From the NCBI GenBank assembly GCA_028292345.1, contig JAQGMN010000379.1, positions 1 through 8,416 on the forward strand: a stretch of DNA of 8,416 bases. The letters run 5' to 3'. The translations under genes were made by a program, and so were the position numbers. The DNA comes from Polaromonas sp. (GTDB taxonomy: Bacteria; Pseudomonadota; Gammaproteobacteria; Burkholderiales; Burkholderiaceae_C). Numbering within the stretch: position 1 is the stretch's first letter; every line of letters starts with the position of its first letter. Below the pieces are notes generated by a model. The model did no database searches. It was not told the DNA's origin and was given only the letters and a program-made list of their open reading frames with translations. Positions 5,831 through 8,416 of the stretch are shown here, one piece after another.

Positions 5831-6649
5831 ATGCGGATGAATGCCGAGCCGATGGCGTCTGCCCCCCAGGCACTTGAGGCGCCCTACTACCTGCCCAGTG
5901 GCGAGGAAGTGGCGGTGTTCGAGCAGTGTCACGCGCGCAATCTGGCGGTCATGCTCAAGGGGCCGACCGGCTGCGGCAAGACGCGCTTTGTCGAATACAT
6001 GGCCTGGCGCCTGGGCCGCCCGCTCGTCACCATTTCCTGCCACGACGACCTGAGCGCCAGCGATCTGATCGGCCGTTTCCTGATCCGCCACGACGGCACC
6101 GCCTGGCAGGACGGCCCGCTTACCCGCGCGGTGCGGGATGGCGCCATCTGCTACCTCGACGAAGTGGTCGAGGCGCGCCAGGACACGGTGGTGGTGCTGC
6201 ACCCGCTGACCGACTACCGGCGCATTTTGCCCATCGACAAGACCGGCGAAGTGGTGGTGGCAGCCGTTGGCTTTCAGCTGGTGGTGTCATACAACCCCGG
6301 CTACCAGCGCATGCTCAAGGACATGAAGCCCAGCACGCGCCAACGCTTCGTCGCGCTGGATTTTGACTTTCCGCCGCCCGAGCGCGAGGCCGAGATCGTC
6401 GAGCGTGAAGGCGGCGTACCGCCGCCCATGGCGCGCGGCCTGGTCAGCCTGGGCCAGCGCCTGCGCGGCCTGCAGGACCGGGGCCTGGCCGAGGCGCCAA
6501 GCACGCGCCTGCTGATCGCGGCGGCGCGGCTGATTGCCTCAGGCATTGCGGTGCAGCCGGCCTGCTACTGGGCCATCGTGTCGCCCCTCTCGGACGAACC
6601 GTCGCTGGTCAGCGCCATGCGCGACCTGGTGGACGCGATGTTCGTCTAG
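5831..6649 (+). CDS. norQ: NorQ, MoxR-type AAA+ ATPase for NO reductase maturation
   Basis: A 272-residue cytosolic protein matching NorQ/CbbQ-type MoxR ATPases. Walker A is GPTGCGKT at residues 44-51, Walker B is ICYLDE at 106-111, sensor 1 is Asn155 in VVSYNPG, and arginine-finger candidates are Arg170 and Arg172 in KPSTRQRF. The family works with a von Willebrand A partner (NorD) as a chaperone that uses ATP to activate a metalloenzyme; for NorB it is linked to insertion of the non-heme iron. The start at 5831 lies 4 bp after norB; ATG at 5837 or 5852 is possible and no good ribosome binding site decides between them, so coupling to norB translation is likely. norD follows after 16 bp. Length and motifs are complete, with no oddities. 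Confidence 0.95.
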   Translation: MRMNAEPMASAPQALEAPYYLPSGEEVAVFEQCHARNLAVMLKGPTGCGKTRFVEYMAWRLGRPLVTISCHDDLSASDLIGRFLIRHDGTAWQDGPLTRAVRDGAICYLDEVVEARQDTVVVLHPLTDYRRILPIDKTGEVVVAAVGFQLVVSYNPGYQRMLKDMKPSTRQRFVALDFDFPPPEREAEIVEREGGVPPPMARGLVSLGQRLRGLQDRGLAEAPSTRLLIAAARLIASGIAVQPACYWAIVSPLSDEPSLVSAMRDLVDAMFV

Positions 6650-6665
6650 CCAGGCGCAGCACCCC

Positions 6666-8416
6666 ATGGCCGAGGCGGAAGACGTCATCACCGATGTGGC
6701 GCGCCATGCCACGGTGTATGCGCAAGGCCTGTGGCGTCGCCACAGCGTGGTGCCGGCCGGCGCCGCGCCGCTGGAGCTTGCCGACATGGCCCGAAGGCTG
6801 GAATTGCTGATTTCCGCCGCCTTCGGCCGCAGCTTCAGGCTGCGCGTGGCCCAGCCGCCGGCCAGGGCCTCGTGGATCGGCCGGCTGCTGCTGCGCCACC
6901 AGTTGCCGCCCGTGCTTGAGGCGATTCCAGCCACGGACGGACGCAGCATCTGGCTGCCGTCGTCCTTCAAGCCGGCGGAGCCGGGCCAGGCCTGGGCCGC
7001 CCGTCGTTTTCGCACCCTGGCGCTGCAGCAGGCGATGCGCGCCGAACGCGGCAGCGCCGAACACTGGCCCGCCAGCGCGCCGCCGCTGGAGCGCGAACTG
7101 TATCTGCTGCTGGAGGCGCGGGCGACCGATGCGGCGCTGGCCAGCCAGTTGCCGGGCATGGCCGACGCGCTGGCCGCATTGCGGCGGGAGGCGCTGGCGC
7201 TCCGGCCGCCCCTGCGCGCATTTCCCGTGCCGCTGCAGCCCATCGAGCAGCTGGTACGCGCCGCGCTGGCGCCTGCTGCCGACAACGCCTTCATCGCCCA
7301 ACTGCCCCGAAGCCTGGACACCGGCCTGTTCGCGCTGCCGGCCAGCCCCGCGCAAGTCATCACTCAGGCCCATGCGCTGGCCGCCGCGCTGGCTGGCAGC
7401 ACCGCGTCGGCACCCCAAGGCATGCGCCTTCTCTGGCGCGACGCCTGGACCGGCGACCTGCGCGCGCCGCCTGTCGGCCTGCGCCCTGGCGGTCAGCCCT
7501 TCGCTGACGCGGCCGATGACGACGAGACGGCCGGCGCAGCGCCGCGCAGCGCCCGTTTGTCGCGCCGCCCGGAGATGCGGGACAACCCCGAGGACGAGGA
7601 CGACGAGCAGCCCGGCGCCTGGATGGTGCAGACCGCCCAGCCGCAGGAAAAGGCCGAAGACCCGATGGGCCTGCAGCGCCCGACCGACCGCGACCAGACC
7701 ACCGCGTCCGAGGATTTCGCCGACGCGCTGTCCGAGCTGCCCGAGGCCCGGCTGGTGTCGGCGCCCGGCAAGCCGAAGGAGGTGCTGATTTCCGACGACC
7801 CGCCCGAATCGCAGACCCGGCGCGCCCTGAACGGCATAGCCGACCCGCAGGGCGAGGCAGTGGAAAAGCGCCATTACCCCGAATGGGACTGGCGCCTGGG
7901 CGCCTACCGCGACCCCGGCGCCACCGTGCTGCTGCTGCCCGCGCCCGCCGGGCCGCAGCAGTGGGTGGACGACACGCTGGCGGCGCGGCGCGGCATGCTG
8001 CACGACATCCGGCGGCGCTTCGAGCTGCTGCGCGCCCAGCGCACCCGCCTGCACCGGCAGATGGACGGCGACGACATCGACCTGCAGGCCTGGACCGATG
8101 CCCAGGCCGACTTTCGCGCCGGCCTGCCACTGGCGCAGCGCCTGTACCAGACCGAGCGGCGCAGCCGGCGCGACATGGCGGTGATGCTGCTGGTCGATGT
8201 CAGCGGCTCGACCGACGGCTGGATCGCCGCCGACCAGCGCATCATCGACGTCGAGCGCGAGGCGCTGCTGCTGGTCTGCCTGGCGCTGGACGGCATGGCC
8301 GACCCCTACAGCGTGCTGGCCTTCTCGGGCGAAGGGCCGCAGGCGGTGGTGGTGCGCAGCCTCAAGCGATTTGACGAGCGTTATGACAATACCGTCGCGC
8401 AGCGCATCGCCGGCCT
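6666..8416 (+). CDS. norD: NorD, von Willebrand A-domain activation protein (cut by right edge)
   Basis: Open from the ATG at 6666 to the window edge, 583 codons without a stop. The N-terminal part (about 1-275) is Ala/Leu-rich and helical. A charged, low-complexity middle follows, with acidic clusters DDDE (from residue 284) and EDEDDE (309-314). Then come a conserved-looking stretch, KRHYPEWDWRLGAYR, and the C-terminal von Willebrand A domain from about 505, with an intact metal-binding MIDAS start D511-V-S-G-S515-T in MLLVDVSGSTDGW. This order is that of NorD, the cytosolic partner of NorQ needed for active NO reductase. Family members are somewhat over 600 residues, so only a short C-terminal piece, with the remaining MIDAS residues, is missing. 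The start lacks a strong ribosome binding site. Position right after norQ in the standard norCBQD order supports the call. Confidence 0.94.
   Translation, partial: MAEAEDVITDVARHATVYAQGLWRRHSVVPAGAAPLELADMARRLELLISAAFGRSFRLRVAQPPARASWIGRLLLRHQLPPVLEAIPATDGRSIWLPSSFKPAEPGQAWAARRFRTLALQQAMRAERGSAEHWPASAPPLERELYLLLEARATDAALASQLPGMADALAALRREALALRPPLRAFPVPLQPIEQLVRAALAPAADNAFIAQLPRSLDTGLFALPASPAQVITQAHALAAALAGSTASAPQGMRLLWRDAWTGDLRAPPVGLRPGGQPFADAADDDETAGAAPRSARLSRRPEMRDNPEDEDDEQPGAWMVQTAQPQEKAEDPMGLQRPTDRDQTTASEDFADALSELPEARLVSAPGKPKEVLISDDPPESQTRRALNGIADPQGEAVEKRHYPEWDWRLGAYRDPGATVLLLPAPAGPQQWVDDTLAARRGMLHDIRRRFELLRAQRTRLHRQMDGDDIDLQAWTDAQADFRAGLPLAQRLYQTERRSRRDMAVMLLVDVSGSTDGWIAADQRIIDVEREALLLVCLALDGMADPYSVLAFSGEGPQAVVVRSLKRFDERYDNTVAQRIAG

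Noticed and set aside
4417..5832. Long open reverse-strand frame (471 codons) opposite norB
   Set aside because: The translation is low-complexity His/Gln/Arg-rich text typical of the antisense of a G+C-rich gene; the forward strand encodes a clear NorB.
6609..8054. Long open reverse-strand frame (481 codons) opposite norQ/norD
   Set aside because: Arg/Gln/Ala-rich antisense shadow with no domain; norD on the plus strand has the VWA/MIDAS motif and runs continuously to the edge.
1..8416. CRISPR arrays, tRNA or rRNA genes, phage attachment sites, toxin-antitoxin pairs
   Set aside because: No regularly spaced repeats, no tRNA- or rRNA-like stretches, and no suitable small gene pairs were seen.

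Overview
The window is G+C-rich and densely coded, and the proteins look like those of a facultatively denitrifying betaproteobacterium. A Comamonadaceae-like member of the Burkholderiales is my best guess, from the style of the Nor proteins and the IS701-type element; the genus cannot be settled by reading alone.

Layout. (1) Positions 1-532, minus strand: the N-terminal 177 codons of a zinc-dependent medium-chain dehydrogenase that runs off the left edge. (2) Positions 533-675: a divergent control region with a T-N11-A dyad of the LysR type. (3) Positions 676-1596, plus strand: a LysR-type regulator, probably controlling the dehydrogenase. (4) Positions 1674-3131: an IS701-like insertion sequence with matching inverted ends, whose transposase is broken by two single-base insertions. 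(5) Positions 3132-3397: the leader of the nor operon, with a DNR/FNR-like box, a possible -10 element, a perfect 10-bp-arm palindrome and a possible decayed coding remnant next to the insertion sequence. (6) Positions 3398-8416, plus strand: a nitric oxide reductase operon, a 39-residue membrane peptide followed by norC, norB, norQ and norD (norD is cut by the right edge).

How the genes work together. NorB and NorC form the membrane cytochrome c-type nitric oxide reductase, which reduces 2 NO to N2O. NorQ (MoxR-type AAA+ ATPase) and NorD (von Willebrand A protein) act in maturation, probably in fitting the non-heme iron of NorB. All catalytic ligands of NorB are present, so the enzyme should be active.

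The window does not hold an obviously new type of system. Its most unusual parts are a NorC nearly twice the usual length, with a second c-type heme domain fused at its C terminus, and the tiny single-span membrane protein encoded just upstream of norC and apparently translationally coupled to it. Together they suggest a variant NO reductase complex with an added electron-entry domain and possibly an extra small subunit.
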